A DNA stretch of 64,000 nucleotides from the NCBI GenBank assembly GCA_002343775.1, contig DDSH01000014.1:78523-142522 (forward strand), in the 5' to 3' direction. The notes beneath the pieces were generated by a model, which was not told the DNA's origin, ran no database searches, and saw only the letters and a list, made by a program, of their open reading frames with translations. This document shows, one piece after another, positions 51,542-60,888 of this stretch; position 1 is the first letter of the stretch; every line of letters begins with the position of its first letter. The DNA comes from Anaerolineales bacterium UBA2395 (GTDB lineage: Bacteria > Chloroflexota > Anaerolineae > Anaerolineales > Villigracilaceae). A program made the position numbers and the translations under genes.

Positions 51542-52129
51542 TTACTTGTTTCGATAAACCTCAAACCATTTTTCTTCCAGCGGCGCCCACTCGTCGCTTT
51601 GCTCGGCGCGCGCATCCCAGTTTTCCTTGCCGCTCCACGACTCGATCGTAATGGCATAGACCGACGTGGCGCGCACTTCCTTTTCCGTGATCTCGCGATA
51701 CTCTTTGCCCGCGGTCAATTCTGGAAAATATTTTTTGATCAGACCATATAGTAATGTACGCATTTCCGCGGGATCGGTTACAACCCGTGCCGTACCAAAG
51801 ACCATGACGCTGCGGTATTGGAGGGAAAATTCGAGCGCCACGTTGGATGGAAGCAACTCTCCCAACTCGCTCGCTTCAAGCGTGACTTTGGGATTCGCCT
51901 CGATATTCGAGCGGATTCTCCCCGCGATGTTGGAGTGAAAGACGATCTGACGCCTGGCTTCGTCGTACCAGAAGATGCTGGGCGTGATAAACGGCTGTCC
52001 CTCGACAGACGTGCCAATATGACCGACCTTTGCCTGCTTGAGGAAGTTGCTGATCCAGGTGTCGTCTTTTGTGAGGTGCGGTCTGCGCTGGAACGCCGTG
52101 GGTGACTGACCGATGTAATCTCTTGGCAT
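51542..52129 (-). CDS. Pyridoxamine-phosphate-oxidase-fold flavin-binding protein
   Basis: 195 residues. The split-barrel pattern is visible: FLKQAKVGHIGTS, GQPFITPSIFWYDE, IVFHSNIAGRIRSNIEANPKVTLEA and RSVMVFGTARVV. This resembles the Pyridox_ox_2/NimA-type group, which binds FMN or F420 and reduces small molecules or only binds flavin. The C-terminal helix-rich 60 residues contain several Trp. It lies 11 bases upstream of the membrane-protein stop and is probably in one unit with its neighbours. The exact substrate is unknown. Confidence 0.82.
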   Translation of the reverse strand: MPRDYIGQSPTAFQRRPHLTKDDTWISNFLKQAKVGHIGTSVEGQPFITPSIFWYDEARRQIVFHSNIAGRIRSNIEANPKVTLEASELGELLPSNVALEFSLQYRSVMVFGTARVVTDPAEMRTLLYGLIKKYFPELTAGKEYREITEKEVRATSVYAITIESWSGKENWDARAEQSDEWAPLEEKWFEVYRNK

Positions 52130-52140
52130 GTTCGTATTCC

Positions 52141-52719
52141 TTATCGGTCATCCACGAGCAGGCGGGTGTACCATGCCCACTGGGCGGCATACCCAATGAC
52201 GACGCTTGCGATCACAAGCCCCCACGAAAGCCAGTTACTCCCGCCTATGACGAGCAGCAGGAAGTACATGCCTGCTCCGCTTGTCAGGGCGCTTAGCATG
52301 CAAACTTCGACTGCGATCAAGTTGGCAATGCTGTAGGGTTTGTTGGTGGGTGGGATGTCCTTTGTGCGCCATTTGAAAGCAGACTCAACTTCGGGGTGAT
52401 TCTCGATATAGAATTCCTTGATACTGTTCATCGCTTCAACGGATTCATGCCAGGCGGCGCGGAGCCGCGCCAGCTGGGCAATGGTCAACGCGCCCATGAA
52501 GGTTAACACGGCGAATAAGATGAAGAAAGCAAGTGAGACCATCTTGTTTTGCGGCTCGAACTGGGTACCGAGAATGGCGGCAACGAATGTGCCAACCGTG
52601 ACAAAGTAGAATGACGTCACCCGTGAGCGGTCTTCGTTGGCTTGGAAAGCGGTCTGCGTGATATAGCCGTATTCCTTTTGGAGCATTTCGTTGGGGTCGA
52701 GGGTTGGCTTGCGCGCCAT
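52141..52719 (-). CDS. Four-helix membrane protein of unknown family
   Basis: 192 residues. I recognise no family. Four hydrophobic segments lie near residues 36-53, 62-85, 130-150 and 160-180, with an intervening soluble helix carrying Glu, Asn and Lys. The ATG at 52719 is preceded by GGAG; a longer ORF start has none. Position suggests co-transcription with the flavin-binding protein and DUF4342 genes. Confidence 0.65.
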   Translation of the reverse strand: MARKPTLDPNEMLQKEYGYITQTAFQANEDRSRVTSFYFVTVGTFVAAILGTQFEPQNKMVSLAFFILFAVLTFMGALTIAQLARLRAAWHESVEAMNSIKEFYIENHPEVESAFKWRTKDIPPTNKPYSIANLIAVEVCMLSALTSGAGMYFLLLVIGGSNWLSWGLVIASVVIGYAAQWAWYTRLLVDDR

Positions 52720-52736
52720 AGAGTCTCCTTCAAAAA

Positions 52737-52805
52737 AAGCCACGGATTTCACGAATCAACACGGATGTTTGGCGACCCGTGAAAATCTGCGTAACCCGTG
52801 GCGGA
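52737..52805. repeat. Degenerate intergenic repeat (cacggatttcacg type)
   Basis: The text gccacggatttcacgaatca with its imperfect complement acccgtggc near 52793 can fold on itself. It resembles a dispersed intergenic repeat common in many environmental genomes. A related copy (ccgcg/ttacgcgg type) lies at 60744-60812. Confidence 0.5.
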
Positions 52806-52828
52806 ATGTTTGGGGAATTGTATTTTTC

Positions 52829-54091
52829 TTATGCTTTGAACGCCCATTCGCCCTGTCGCATCACCGGCTCACGATTGCCATCCTTGGTGATGCCGTCAAT
52901 GTCCATTTGCGGTGAACCGATCATGAAATCCACATGGTTGAGGCTGACGTTGCCTCCAGCGGCGATGAACTCTTCGTCGTTCAACTCCGTTCCACCCACG
53001 AGGGTGAAGCGGTAGGCGCGTCCGATGGCGATGTGACAGGAGGCGTTCTCGTCGTACAGCGTGTTGTAGAAGAGATGTCCGCGTTTTCCGATGGGTGACG
53101 AGGCGGGGACGAGCGCTACTTCACCAAGACGCTGCGAGCCTTCGTCGGTTTCGACGAGTTTTTGCAGGGCGGCTTCTCCGCGCTTTGCACTGACTTTTGT
53201 GATTCGTCCGTTTTCAAAGTGGACCTGGAAATCCTCGATGAGGGTACCGCCATACGAAAGTGGGAAAGTGGCAGAGATGACGCCATCCGCCCGGTTGCGG
53301 TCGGGCAGGGTGAAGACTTCTTCGGTGGGCATGTTGGCGGTGAAGGCAATGCCGTTCTGCGCCAACGATTGTGCGCTGATCCACAGGTGTCCGTTGGGCA
53401 GACCAAGCGTAAAGTCGGTGCCGGGACCCTTGTAATGCAATGCAGTATATTGTTTTGCCTGCAAATATTTTGCGCGTTCGCGCAGGTTGATGATGTGCTG
53501 ATTCCACGCTGCGACCGGGTCGGGTTGGTCGATGCGGGTGGTTTCGAAGATAGCCTGCCAGAGTTTTTCCTGTGCCTTGTCGGCGGGTAGGTCGGGGAAG
53601 ATTTTCTGCGCCCAGGCTTCGCCTGCGGCAGCGACCACGCACCAGTTAATGGCGTTGGTGGTGACCTTCTCGCTGATGGGGCTCCAATTTTCCAGATGGG
53701 TGCGCTGCATCTTGCCGACAAATTCCGGGTCTAGCCCCCCTAGCAGGTCCGGGTTGGAACCGGCGATGGAAAGCAGGGCGTCGCCATTTGTGATCATGTC
53801 TGTAATGGCTTGGATCTGCCATTTGGGATATTCCCCGGTCGAATCTTTGGGGGCATGTTCAACGCGCAGACGTAGCATTTCCTCGTCTGCAAAGATGGCA
53901 TCCACGTATTTTGCGCCGACGGCGTACGCCGCTTTGGCGATCTCCCGCACGAGCGGAGCAAATTGATGCGGCACGCCGCGCGTGGCTCCCAGCGTAATGA
54001 TGAGCCGCTGCCCGGCGCGGATGTTCAAACCGACTTTCACGATGGCTTCGGCGTATTTCGCCAGCATTTCCTGATGAGTTTTGCCTGTCAT
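52829..54091 (-). CDS. M29-family aminopeptidase
   Basis: 420 residues, AmpS/PepS/aminopeptidase T type. Metal-site residues are recognisable: Glu in MPTEEVFTLPDR, Glu in GEVALVPAS, Tyr in YNTLYDENA, His in SCHIAIG, and the His and Asp of NHVDFMIGSPQMDIDG. These fit the two-metal site of M29 enzymes, which remove N-terminal residues from peptides in the cytosol. It is transcribed alone leftward. No unusual feature is seen. Confidence 0.92.
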   Translation of the reverse strand: MTGKTHQEMLAKYAEAIVKVGLNIRAGQRLIITLGATRGVPHQFAPLVREIAKAAYAVGAKYVDAIFADEEMLRLRVEHAPKDSTGEYPKWQIQAITDMITNGDALLSIAGSNPDLLGGLDPEFVGKMQRTHLENWSPISEKVTTNAINWCVVAAAGEAWAQKIFPDLPADKAQEKLWQAIFETTRIDQPDPVAAWNQHIINLRERAKYLQAKQYTALHYKGPGTDFTLGLPNGHLWISAQSLAQNGIAFTANMPTEEVFTLPDRNRADGVISATFPLSYGGTLIEDFQVHFENGRITKVSAKRGEAALQKLVETDEGSQRLGEVALVPASSPIGKRGHLFYNTLYDENASCHIAIGRAYRFTLVGGTELNDEEFIAAGGNVSLNHVDFMIGSPQMDIDGITKDGNREPVMRQGEWAFKA

Positions 54092-54240
54092 GTTGCCTCA
54101 GTAAATTGGAATTCTCCAAGTATAGCACGGAGGTTATTTTTATGTTTGTCCACTTAATAGGTGACTTTTTGTAGGACAAAATCCCTGTTGGAGTGTTATA
54201 TACTTGAAGTTGTTCGACACCCCGTTCAGGAGAATGCGTC

Positions 54241-55374
54241 ATGCTCGTCATTGAAAAAGTGGATACGGAAGATAGAAAACAGGTTCGGCGGTTCGTGGAT
54301 GTAATGCGCCGCATCTACGCGGACTGTCCGTTTTGGGTGCCGCCATTGGATGTGGATGCCTATAATCAGTTGAACCGCGAGAAACATCCCTTTCACGAGC
54401 ACTCGGATGTGGATTTCTTCCTTGCTGTGCGCGATGGTCGTGATGTGGGGCGCATCGCCGTCATTGAGAACAAGCCGTTCAACCGCTATCACAACCACAA
54501 GACAGCGGATTTTTATCTTTTTGAGTGCGAGAACGATCTGGAGGCGGCAACCGCGCTTTTCGATACCGTATTCGATTGGGCAAGATCGCGCGGGCTGACC
54601 ACGGTCATCGGACCGAAAGGTATGGGTCCGTTGGATGGGTACGGGATCCTTGTCCTCGGGCATGAACAGCGTCAGACGATGACCATGCTCAATTACAACC
54701 ACGCCTACTACCAGTCACTGGTGGAAGCGCAGGGCTTTACCAAGGAAGTGGATTTCGTCTCCTGCTATCTGCCCGCCGACAAATTCCAGATGCCGGAGCG
54801 CGTCCAACAGATCGCCGAACGTGTGATGCAGCGTGGGCATCTGGATGTGAAGAAATTCGCCAGCAAACGCGAATTGATCAGTTGGGCAGACCGTATCGGC
54901 AAGGCGTATAACAATGCGTTTGTGAACAATTGGGAGTATTATCCGCTTTCGACGCGTGAGATCAAATTTGTGGTGGATAATATTCTGACGATCGCCGATC
55001 ATCGGCTGATCAAGATCATCACACACGGCGAGGATGTGGTGGGATTCTTATTCGCTTTTCATGACGTGTCGGCGGCGATGCAGCGCGCGAAGGGAAAACT
55101 ATTCCCGTTTGGTTTGCTCGACATTATGCTCGAATTGCGCCGCACGAAGACGGTTGCGGTCAACGGCATGGGGATTTTGCCGCAGCATCAGGGGCATGGC
55201 GGCAACGCTCTGCTCTATTACGCAATGGGAAATACGCTGCTGAATTTTCAGCAATTTACACATGTGGAAATGACTCAGGTGGCGGAGTCTGCTGAGCAAA
55301 TGCGCGCGGATTTGAAGAATCTGAACGGTGTGGAATACAAAAACCATCGTGTGTATCGAAAAGAATTGGCATGA
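54241..55374 (+). CDS. GNAT-like acyltransferase-fold protein
   Basis: 377 residues. Early segments are CPFWVPPLDVDAY and DFFLAVRDGRDVGRIAV. Later NGMGILPQHQGHGGNALLYY has the Q-x-x-G-x-G acetyl-CoA loop of GNAT enzymes, and NGVEYKNHRVYRKELA ends the protein. It looks like two GNAT halves, only the second with a clear cofactor loop. Substrate unknown. GGAG lies upstream of the ATG. Monocistronic as far as I can see. Confidence 0.72.
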   Translation: MLVIEKVDTEDRKQVRRFVDVMRRIYADCPFWVPPLDVDAYNQLNREKHPFHEHSDVDFFLAVRDGRDVGRIAVIENKPFNRYHNHKTADFYLFECENDLEAATALFDTVFDWARSRGLTTVIGPKGMGPLDGYGILVLGHEQRQTMTMLNYNHAYYQSLVEAQGFTKEVDFVSCYLPADKFQMPERVQQIAERVMQRGHLDVKKFASKRELISWADRIGKAYNNAFVNNWEYYPLSTREIKFVVDNILTIADHRLIKIITHGEDVVGFLFAFHDVSAAMQRAKGKLFPFGLLDIMLELRRTKTVAVNGMGILPQHQGHGGNALLYYAMGNTLLNFQQFTHVEMTQVAESAEQMRADLKNLNGVEYKNHRVYRKELA

Positions 55375-55396
55375 GCCAGCTTGATCGGCTCGCGCA

Positions 55397-57676
55397 TTAA
55401 TTGTTCGCTACACGGTCCAGCCCAAATCTCATTTCCTCGCTCATGCGGTGGTTCTCACCGTTTTCCAATTTGGTCAACGGCAGGATGATGTGGAACTGGC
55501 TGCCGGGGAAGTTGACCTCGTCGTAGCCGGGGCTTTCCACCCAGATGCGCCCGCCATGCGCTTCGATAATTCCCTTTGAGAGCGCCAATCCCAAACCGGC
55601 GCCGCCGCCTTTGAAGCGTGTCTTGCTGGTGGAGTGCTTGCCCAGTTCGCCGGGTTGATAGAACTTGGTGAAGATGACTTCGCGCAGGTTCGGGTCTACG
55701 CCCACGCCGGTATCGCTGACGATCACTTCCACGCCGCCGTTTGGCAGGTTGATGATGGCTGGGATGTGATGACCTGAAATGTAGATCCTGCCTTTATCGG
55801 GCGTGAACTTGACCGCGTTGCGGATGAGGTGGTGGAATAATTTCTTCAGCAGGTGGGGGTCTGCTTTGACGAGCGGCATGGATGGCAGGTCGATGCTGAG
55901 CGCCTGTCCGCGTTCTTGCAACAATTTGGAATATTCCATGCTGACTTCTTGAATGAGATGGCTCAAATCTACGGGTTGAAGATGGGGTTTGAGCGAGCGG
56001 GCGTCGAGTTGGGCAATGTCGAACATTGAGTCCATGACCTCGTGCAGGCGCAAAGTTCCGTCGTGGATGCCCTTCATCATTGTCTTGAGGTTCTTGTCCA
56101 GTTTGGGGTCATCCATCAGCATTTCGGTGTAGCCTTTGATGACCGTCAGCGGGGTGCGCAGTTCGTGCGAGGCGATGCTGATGAAGTCGGATTTTGCCTG
56201 GTCGATGCGCTGCAATTCCTGGTTGTTCTTTTCCAGCGTACGGCGCGCCTGGCGCAGTTCCTGGTTGAGCCGCATGAGGTTGTCCACAAGGCGGGCGTTT
56301 TCCAATGCAACTGCGGTCTGGTTGGCGTGTGCGCTTAGAACGGAAAGGTCATCGCGAGTGAAGCGGTTGCCGCTCAACTTCGAGCCGAACGCCAGCAAGC
56401 CGATCCACTGTCTCTTGGCGAAGATGGGGATGTAGACCTCGGTGCGGAGTTGGGCGAACCAATCCCGTTCGAAGGTGGAAGAGGTTCGAAACGCCGGTAA
56501 AAGGTCCAGGTCATATTGAAGAAGCGGTTTTTGTTCACGAATGAAGTGCGAGGCGACAGGTCCGTTTTCCTCCAGTTCCACTGCTACCATCTGGCGTTCT
56601 TCGGGGCTGCGAGCGGACCGCAACTTGTAGGTCTTGCGCCCGTCTGCCTGCCGTTCCGAATCGACCAGGAACAAAAAGCCGCGTTCGATCTGCATTGCTT
56701 CGAGCATGATGCCAACCGCTATGCTGGCAAGGCGGTCCATGTCGAGGATGTTGCTGATGCTTTCGCTGTATTGGTGGATGGTCAGGCTGGCATCGTATTG
56801 ATCGCCTTTCATCCAGGTAGTGATCGTGCGTGAGACCAGCGTGGTGAGCGGGGCGAAAATGATCGCGATGAGCAGTGCCACGAACGCCCCAGCCAGCAGC
56901 GGGTTGAATGTGCTTCCGCTACCGAACAACGCCTGGATCAATAAAAATCCGCCTACGTAAAAGCTGACAATGACGATGATGGTGGCTAGGTAGATCAACG
57001 CGCGGCGTGTGATGTTTTTCAAATCTGGCACATAATGCGTGCCGACCACATATGCCCCGGCGACCGCTACTGCCAGCCGGAAAGGCTGCCCGCCGATGAC
57101 AAAGCCGGAGAACAGGATGACATCGCCGAGCAGCAGAAAGAACAGTACGGGCCACCAATAGTTCAAACGTCCGCGAAAAAGCGGCTGGCGCGATTGGCGG
57201 TAGGCATTGGCAACGTTAAGGATGAAACCGATGACGAGGATCAGCCAGCCAAGAATTGCCCAGGCGGGACCCAGGCGTGAACGATACAAGATCAGGTTTC
57301 CGTTTGTCCAAACGGTTTCTGGCAGGTTGAGTGCGTTGGTCAGAATCAGCGCGAGACCGAGTGCCCAAAACATCCAAAAGCCGACCCACAACCACCATGT
57401 TTCGCGTTTGAGAAAGGTTTGCAGGGAGATCATCACCACAGCCGCCAGCGTAAAAGCAGTGTAGGTTTGAAGTTCCTGAAAGAGGACCAGGTCTTCTCCG
57501 CTTTGCCAGGCGGCTTCCGCGATGTTAATGACCATGGCGAGCAAAGCATAAAACACGATCAGCCAGGTGGCAACGGCATGCCCCTCATCCCGCCGTTGAA
57601 TCGCAAAGAAAATGATCGGCAGGTATAATGCGCCCAGGAACAGGAGTACAATAAAGCGAATCAGCGTTGGTTCCAT
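55397..57676 (-). CDS. Membrane sensor histidine kinase
   Basis: 759 residues. Seven to nine N-terminal helices (about 5-280) are followed by a GAF-like domain (about 310-470), a short coiled coil, and the kinase core. The H-box is FISIASHELRTPLTVIKGY (phospho-His), N-box VIRNAVKFTP, G1 VSDTGVGVDP and G2 GGGAGLGLALSKG; all are complete. No response regulator lies beside it, so the partner is elsewhere. The hydrophobic sensor part suggests detection of a membrane or energy state. It starts divergently from the GH13 gene, 57 bases apart. Confidence 0.9.
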   Translation of the reverse strand: MEPTLIRFIVLLFLGALYLPIIFFAIQRRDEGHAVATWLIVFYALLAMVINIAEAAWQSGEDLVLFQELQTYTAFTLAAVVMISLQTFLKRETWWLWVGFWMFWALGLALILTNALNLPETVWTNGNLILYRSRLGPAWAILGWLILVIGFILNVANAYRQSRQPLFRGRLNYWWPVLFFLLLGDVILFSGFVIGGQPFRLAVAVAGAYVVGTHYVPDLKNITRRALIYLATIIVIVSFYVGGFLLIQALFGSGSTFNPLLAGAFVALLIAIIFAPLTTLVSRTITTWMKGDQYDASLTIHQYSESISNILDMDRLASIAVGIMLEAMQIERGFLFLVDSERQADGRKTYKLRSARSPEERQMVAVELEENGPVASHFIREQKPLLQYDLDLLPAFRTSSTFERDWFAQLRTEVYIPIFAKRQWIGLLAFGSKLSGNRFTRDDLSVLSAHANQTAVALENARLVDNLMRLNQELRQARRTLEKNNQELQRIDQAKSDFISIASHELRTPLTVIKGYTEMLMDDPKLDKNLKTMMKGIHDGTLRLHEVMDSMFDIAQLDARSLKPHLQPVDLSHLIQEVSMEYSKLLQERGQALSIDLPSMPLVKADPHLLKKLFHHLIRNAVKFTPDKGRIYISGHHIPAIINLPNGGVEVIVSDTGVGVDPNLREVIFTKFYQPGELGKHSTSKTRFKGGGAGLGLALSKGIIEAHGGRIWVESPGYDEVNFPGSQFHIILPLTKLENGENHRMSEEMRFGLDRVANN

Positions 57677-57733
57677 ATATATCGTACGGGGATTCTACTC
57701 GAAATCCCCAAAGAATAGGTTATCATTGTTGTT

Positions 57734-60712
57734 ATGCTAACATCCCGCGCATCCCGGCTAAAGTATAATTTTTCGCAGGATTTCTTCCGCCCGGACGGAC
57801 ATGTCATCTTCCAAGATTTGACATCCGCCCGGGCTTTTGCTGCTCAAATGTCGGCGCGTCGCGCGGACCCGGTAGCGGCTTCTGACCTCTATGTCATGTC
57901 CCTGCTGGATGAGGCGTACCATATCCTATTTAAGCAATATTACAGTCGTTACACCGGCGTGATGGGGCGTGCGATGGGCATGTTGCAATCCTCGCTTGGC
58001 TCGAGATATGACCTGACCCTGACAAAATTTACCGAGCAATTTCCGCCCATGTCCGTATTTCGCGGTGAAGTGACGGCGGGAGTCTACCTCTCGACGCAGG
58101 TGCCCAATTTCGGCGATTTTGGACGCGGGGTACGCGCCGCCGCCATTGAAGAAATGTTGTTGGTCAACAATGCCAATAAGAATCCTGCCATTCGCCGCTA
58201 CCGCGACCTGTTCGATGAGTCCGTCATGGAAGGCTCCGCTTACACTGAGTCTGTCAGCCGGCTGCTGGAATTTTTCTCACAGCAGCCCGGTTTGGGAGAT
58301 GGCAGAGCCGGGATGGGCGAAACGCTGACCGACTTGCTGCTGGGTCCGATCAACGCTTCCCCCGACTCGTTGGAAGGACAATTGCAATTCATTCTCGAAA
58401 AATGGGGTTACTTGCTCGGCGGGGAATTTTCCATCCGCCTTTTACGCGGCATGGATTACCTGCGCGAGGAAGTCATCCGCAAACAGGGACCGATCGACAC
58501 ATTTAATCAAGATATTCCTGTTCCCACCTTCACCGGCTACGACTACACCGAATACGAACGCTACAGTCCCGATCAAGAATGGATGCCGCGCCTTGTGCTG
58601 ATCGCCAAGAACACCTACGTTTGGCTTGATCAGTTATCGAAAAAATATCAGCGCGAGATCAAATATCTCAACGAAATTCCCGATGAAGAACTCGACCTGC
58701 TCGCCAAGCGCGGATTCACCGGCTTGTGGCTGATCGGCTTGTGGGAACGCAGCCGCGCCTCGCAACGCATCAAGCAACGCATGGGGCAGGGTGATGCCGT
58801 CGCATCGGCGTATTCGCTTAATTCATATGACATTGCCAACGACCTCGGCGGCTGGCTTGCTCTGCAAGACTTGCGCGCACGCGCCTGGCAGCGTGGAATT
58901 CGCCTCTCGGCAGATATGGTTCCCAACCACATGGGCATCGACTCGCAGTGGGTGACCGAACATCCCGACTGGTTCCTTTCCCTGCCGTTCTCGCCCTATC
59001 CTTCCTATTCCTTCCGCTCCGAAAATCTCTCCGATGATCTGCGTGTTGGCATTTATCTCGAAGATCATTATTACGACAAAACCGATGCCGCCGTGGTTTT
59101 TCAACGCCGCGATTTGCAGACAGGCGACCTGCGCTACATCTATCACGGCAACGACGGCACCTCCTTCCCGTGGAACGATACCGCTCAACTCGACTACAGC
59201 AATCCCGTCGTGCGTGAGGCGGTCATTCAGGTCATCCTGCATGTGGCGCGCAACTTCCCGGTCATCCGCTTTGATGCGGCGATGACGCTTGCCAAGAAAC
59301 ACATCCAACGCTTGTGGTTTCCCGAGCCGGGCGCGGGCGGAGCAATCCCATCACGCTCGCAATTTGGCATGACCAAAGCCGAATTCGACGAAAAGATTCC
59401 AGTTGAGTTCTGGCGCGAGGTTGTTGATCGTGTTGCCGCCGAAGTGCCCGACACACTCTTGCTCGCCGAAGCCTTTTGGCTCATGGAAGGCTACTTCGTT
59501 CGCACCCTTGGAATGCACCGCGTGTATAACTCGGCGTTTATGCACATGCTTCGTGATGAAGACAATGATAAATATCGCATGGCGATCAAGAACACGCTCG
59601 AGTTCGACCCACAAATTCTCAAGCGTTACGTCAACTTCATGAACAACCCCGACGAGAAAACCGCCGTGGAGCAGTTCGGCAAAGGCGATAAATATTTCGG
59701 TATCTGCACCGTGCTGACCACCTTGCCCGGTCTGCCCATGTTCGGTCACGGACAGGTGGAGGGGTTTGCCGAAAAATATGGGATGGAATTCCGCCGCCCG
59801 AAATGGGAGGAGACTCAGGATGACGGCTTGATCCAAGCCCATGAGTGGCGCATCTTCCCGCTTCTTCACCGCCGCAGCCTGTTCGCTGATGTGGAGAATT
59901 TCCTACTCTTCGACTTTTATCGCCCCAACAGCGGCGTGGATGAAAACGTCTTTGCCTACTCCAACCGTCTTGGCGAAGAACGCGGATTGGTCATCTATCA
60001 CAACAAATTTGCAGATACCAACGGCTGGATCAAAACCTCCGCCGCCGCATTAGACAAAGGCTCCAGCAAACTCAAGCAGCGCACCCTCGCCGAAGGACTC
60101 AACCTGCCGCGTCAGGGATATGTCATCTTCAAAGATTATGCCTCGCAATTGGAGTATGTCCGTTCGTGTGAGGAACTTTGGAACAAAGGCATGTACGTGG
60201 AATTGGGCGCATATCAGTGTCATGCCTTCATGGATTTCCGCTTTGTGTACGAAAAGGAATGGCAGACCATTCACGACGAATTGAACGGTGCGGGAGTTCA
60301 GTCCATGCAGGAGGAGTGGCGCAGGCGTTTTGCCGTGACCGAAGAACCCGTTGCAGAGGAAAAACCTGCTAAGAAGAAGCGTGTCCTTCGTAAGAAAACA
60401 TCTGTAGCGAAGGCAAAGGCGAAGAAACCCGCAGCAAAGAAAACTCCCACGAAGACAAAAACCACCTTAAAGCCGAAGGCTGTCAAAAAGGAAACAGCAA
60501 AGAAGAAATCTGCTCCAACCAAGGCGGTAAAGCCCAAGACGGCTGTGAAGAAGCCGGTTGCCAGTAAATCCAAGGCAGTCCCTTTGAAGAAGCCCGTGGC
60601 AACGAAAAAGAAATCCGCGGTTTCTTCAAAAGCGGATGGCAATCATAAACAGGCTGCAGTGAAAAAGCCCGCTTCCAAAAAGAAGGTTGGCACGAAGATC
60701 AAGAACAAGTAA
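57734..60712 (+). CDS. GH13-type glycosidase with Lys/Ala-rich tail
   Basis: 992 residues. The alpha-amylase barrel follows an N-terminal region of about 330 residues. Catalytic residues are placed as RFDAAMT (nucleophile Asp514), LLAEAFW (acid Glu579) and NNPDEKTA (Asp640). VPNHMGID and DYSNP are other barrel segments. This suggests a glucan- or maltooligosaccharide-active enzyme; the subfamily is unclear. The last about 115 residues are almost only Lys, Ala, Pro, Thr and Val, like histone H1 tails. No signal peptide is seen, so the enzyme is probably cytosolic and may bind DNA, RNA or acidic polymer. An A-run follows the stop. Confidence 0.83.
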   Translation: MLTSRASRLKYNFSQDFFRPDGHVIFQDLTSARAFAAQMSARRADPVAASDLYVMSLLDEAYHILFKQYYSRYTGVMGRAMGMLQSSLGSRYDLTLTKFTEQFPPMSVFRGEVTAGVYLSTQVPNFGDFGRGVRAAAIEEMLLVNNANKNPAIRRYRDLFDESVMEGSAYTESVSRLLEFFSQQPGLGDGRAGMGETLTDLLLGPINASPDSLEGQLQFILEKWGYLLGGEFSIRLLRGMDYLREEVIRKQGPIDTFNQDIPVPTFTGYDYTEYERYSPDQEWMPRLVLIAKNTYVWLDQLSKKYQREIKYLNEIPDEELDLLAKRGFTGLWLIGLWERSRASQRIKQRMGQGDAVASAYSLNSYDIANDLGGWLALQDLRARAWQRGIRLSADMVPNHMGIDSQWVTEHPDWFLSLPFSPYPSYSFRSENLSDDLRVGIYLEDHYYDKTDAAVVFQRRDLQTGDLRYIYHGNDGTSFPWNDTAQLDYSNPVVREAVIQVILHVARNFPVIRFDAAMTLAKKHIQRLWFPEPGAGGAIPSRSQFGMTKAEFDEKIPVEFWREVVDRVAAEVPDTLLLAEAFWLMEGYFVRTLGMHRVYNSAFMHMLRDEDNDKYRMAIKNTLEFDPQILKRYVNFMNNPDEKTAVEQFGKGDKYFGICTVLTTLPGLPMFGHGQVEGFAEKYGMEFRRPKWEETQDDGLIQAHEWRIFPLLHRRSLFADVENFLLFDFYRPNSGVDENVFAYSNRLGEERGLVIYHNKFADTNGWIKTSAAALDKGSSKLKQRTLAEGLNLPRQGYVIFKDYASQLEYVRSCEELWNKGMYVELGAYQCHAFMDFRFVYEKEWQTIHDELNGAGVQSMQEEWRRRFAVTEEPVAEEKPAKKKRVLRKKTSVAKAKAKKPAAKKTPTKTKTTLKPKAVKKETAKKKSAPTKAVKPKTAVKKPVASKSKAVPLKKPVATKKKSAVSSKADGNHKQAAVKKPASKKKVGTKIKNK

Positions 60713-60743
60713 AAAAAAAACATAATTAACCCCGAACTTAATC

Positions 60744-60812
60744 TGGGACGCGGACGAGCGCAGATTTACGCGGAAAGGATTATAAAATCCGCGTGTTCAG
60801 CGTTCATCAGCG
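60744..60812. repeat. Degenerate intergenic repeat (gcggatttacgcgg type)
   Basis: The text gcgcagatttacgcgg is followed by an imperfect inverse copy, atccgcgtgttcagcg. It resembles the repeat at 52737-52805 and the widespread intergenic type seen in many environmental genomes. Confidence 0.45.
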
Positions 60813-60835
60813 TCCTATTTGCTCTTAAAAACAAA

Positions 60836-60866
60836 CTCACCCGCGAAACCTTAATTTCGGGGTGAG
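60836..60866. terminator. Terminator between GH13 and caspase genes
   Basis: CTCACCC pairs with GGGTGAG and CGAAA with TTTCG around a 6-base loop, with a one-base bulge. A T-run follows on both strands (gtttttg on the right; the complement of aaaaacaaa on the left), so it can end both converging transcripts. Confidence 0.65.
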
Positions 60867-60888
60867 GCATGTTTTTGTGTAAATGCTG

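Noticed and set aside
51137..51751. 204-codon open frame on the + strand
   Set aside because: Runs opposite the DUF4342 and flavin-binding genes and across their terminator; composition is not protein-like.
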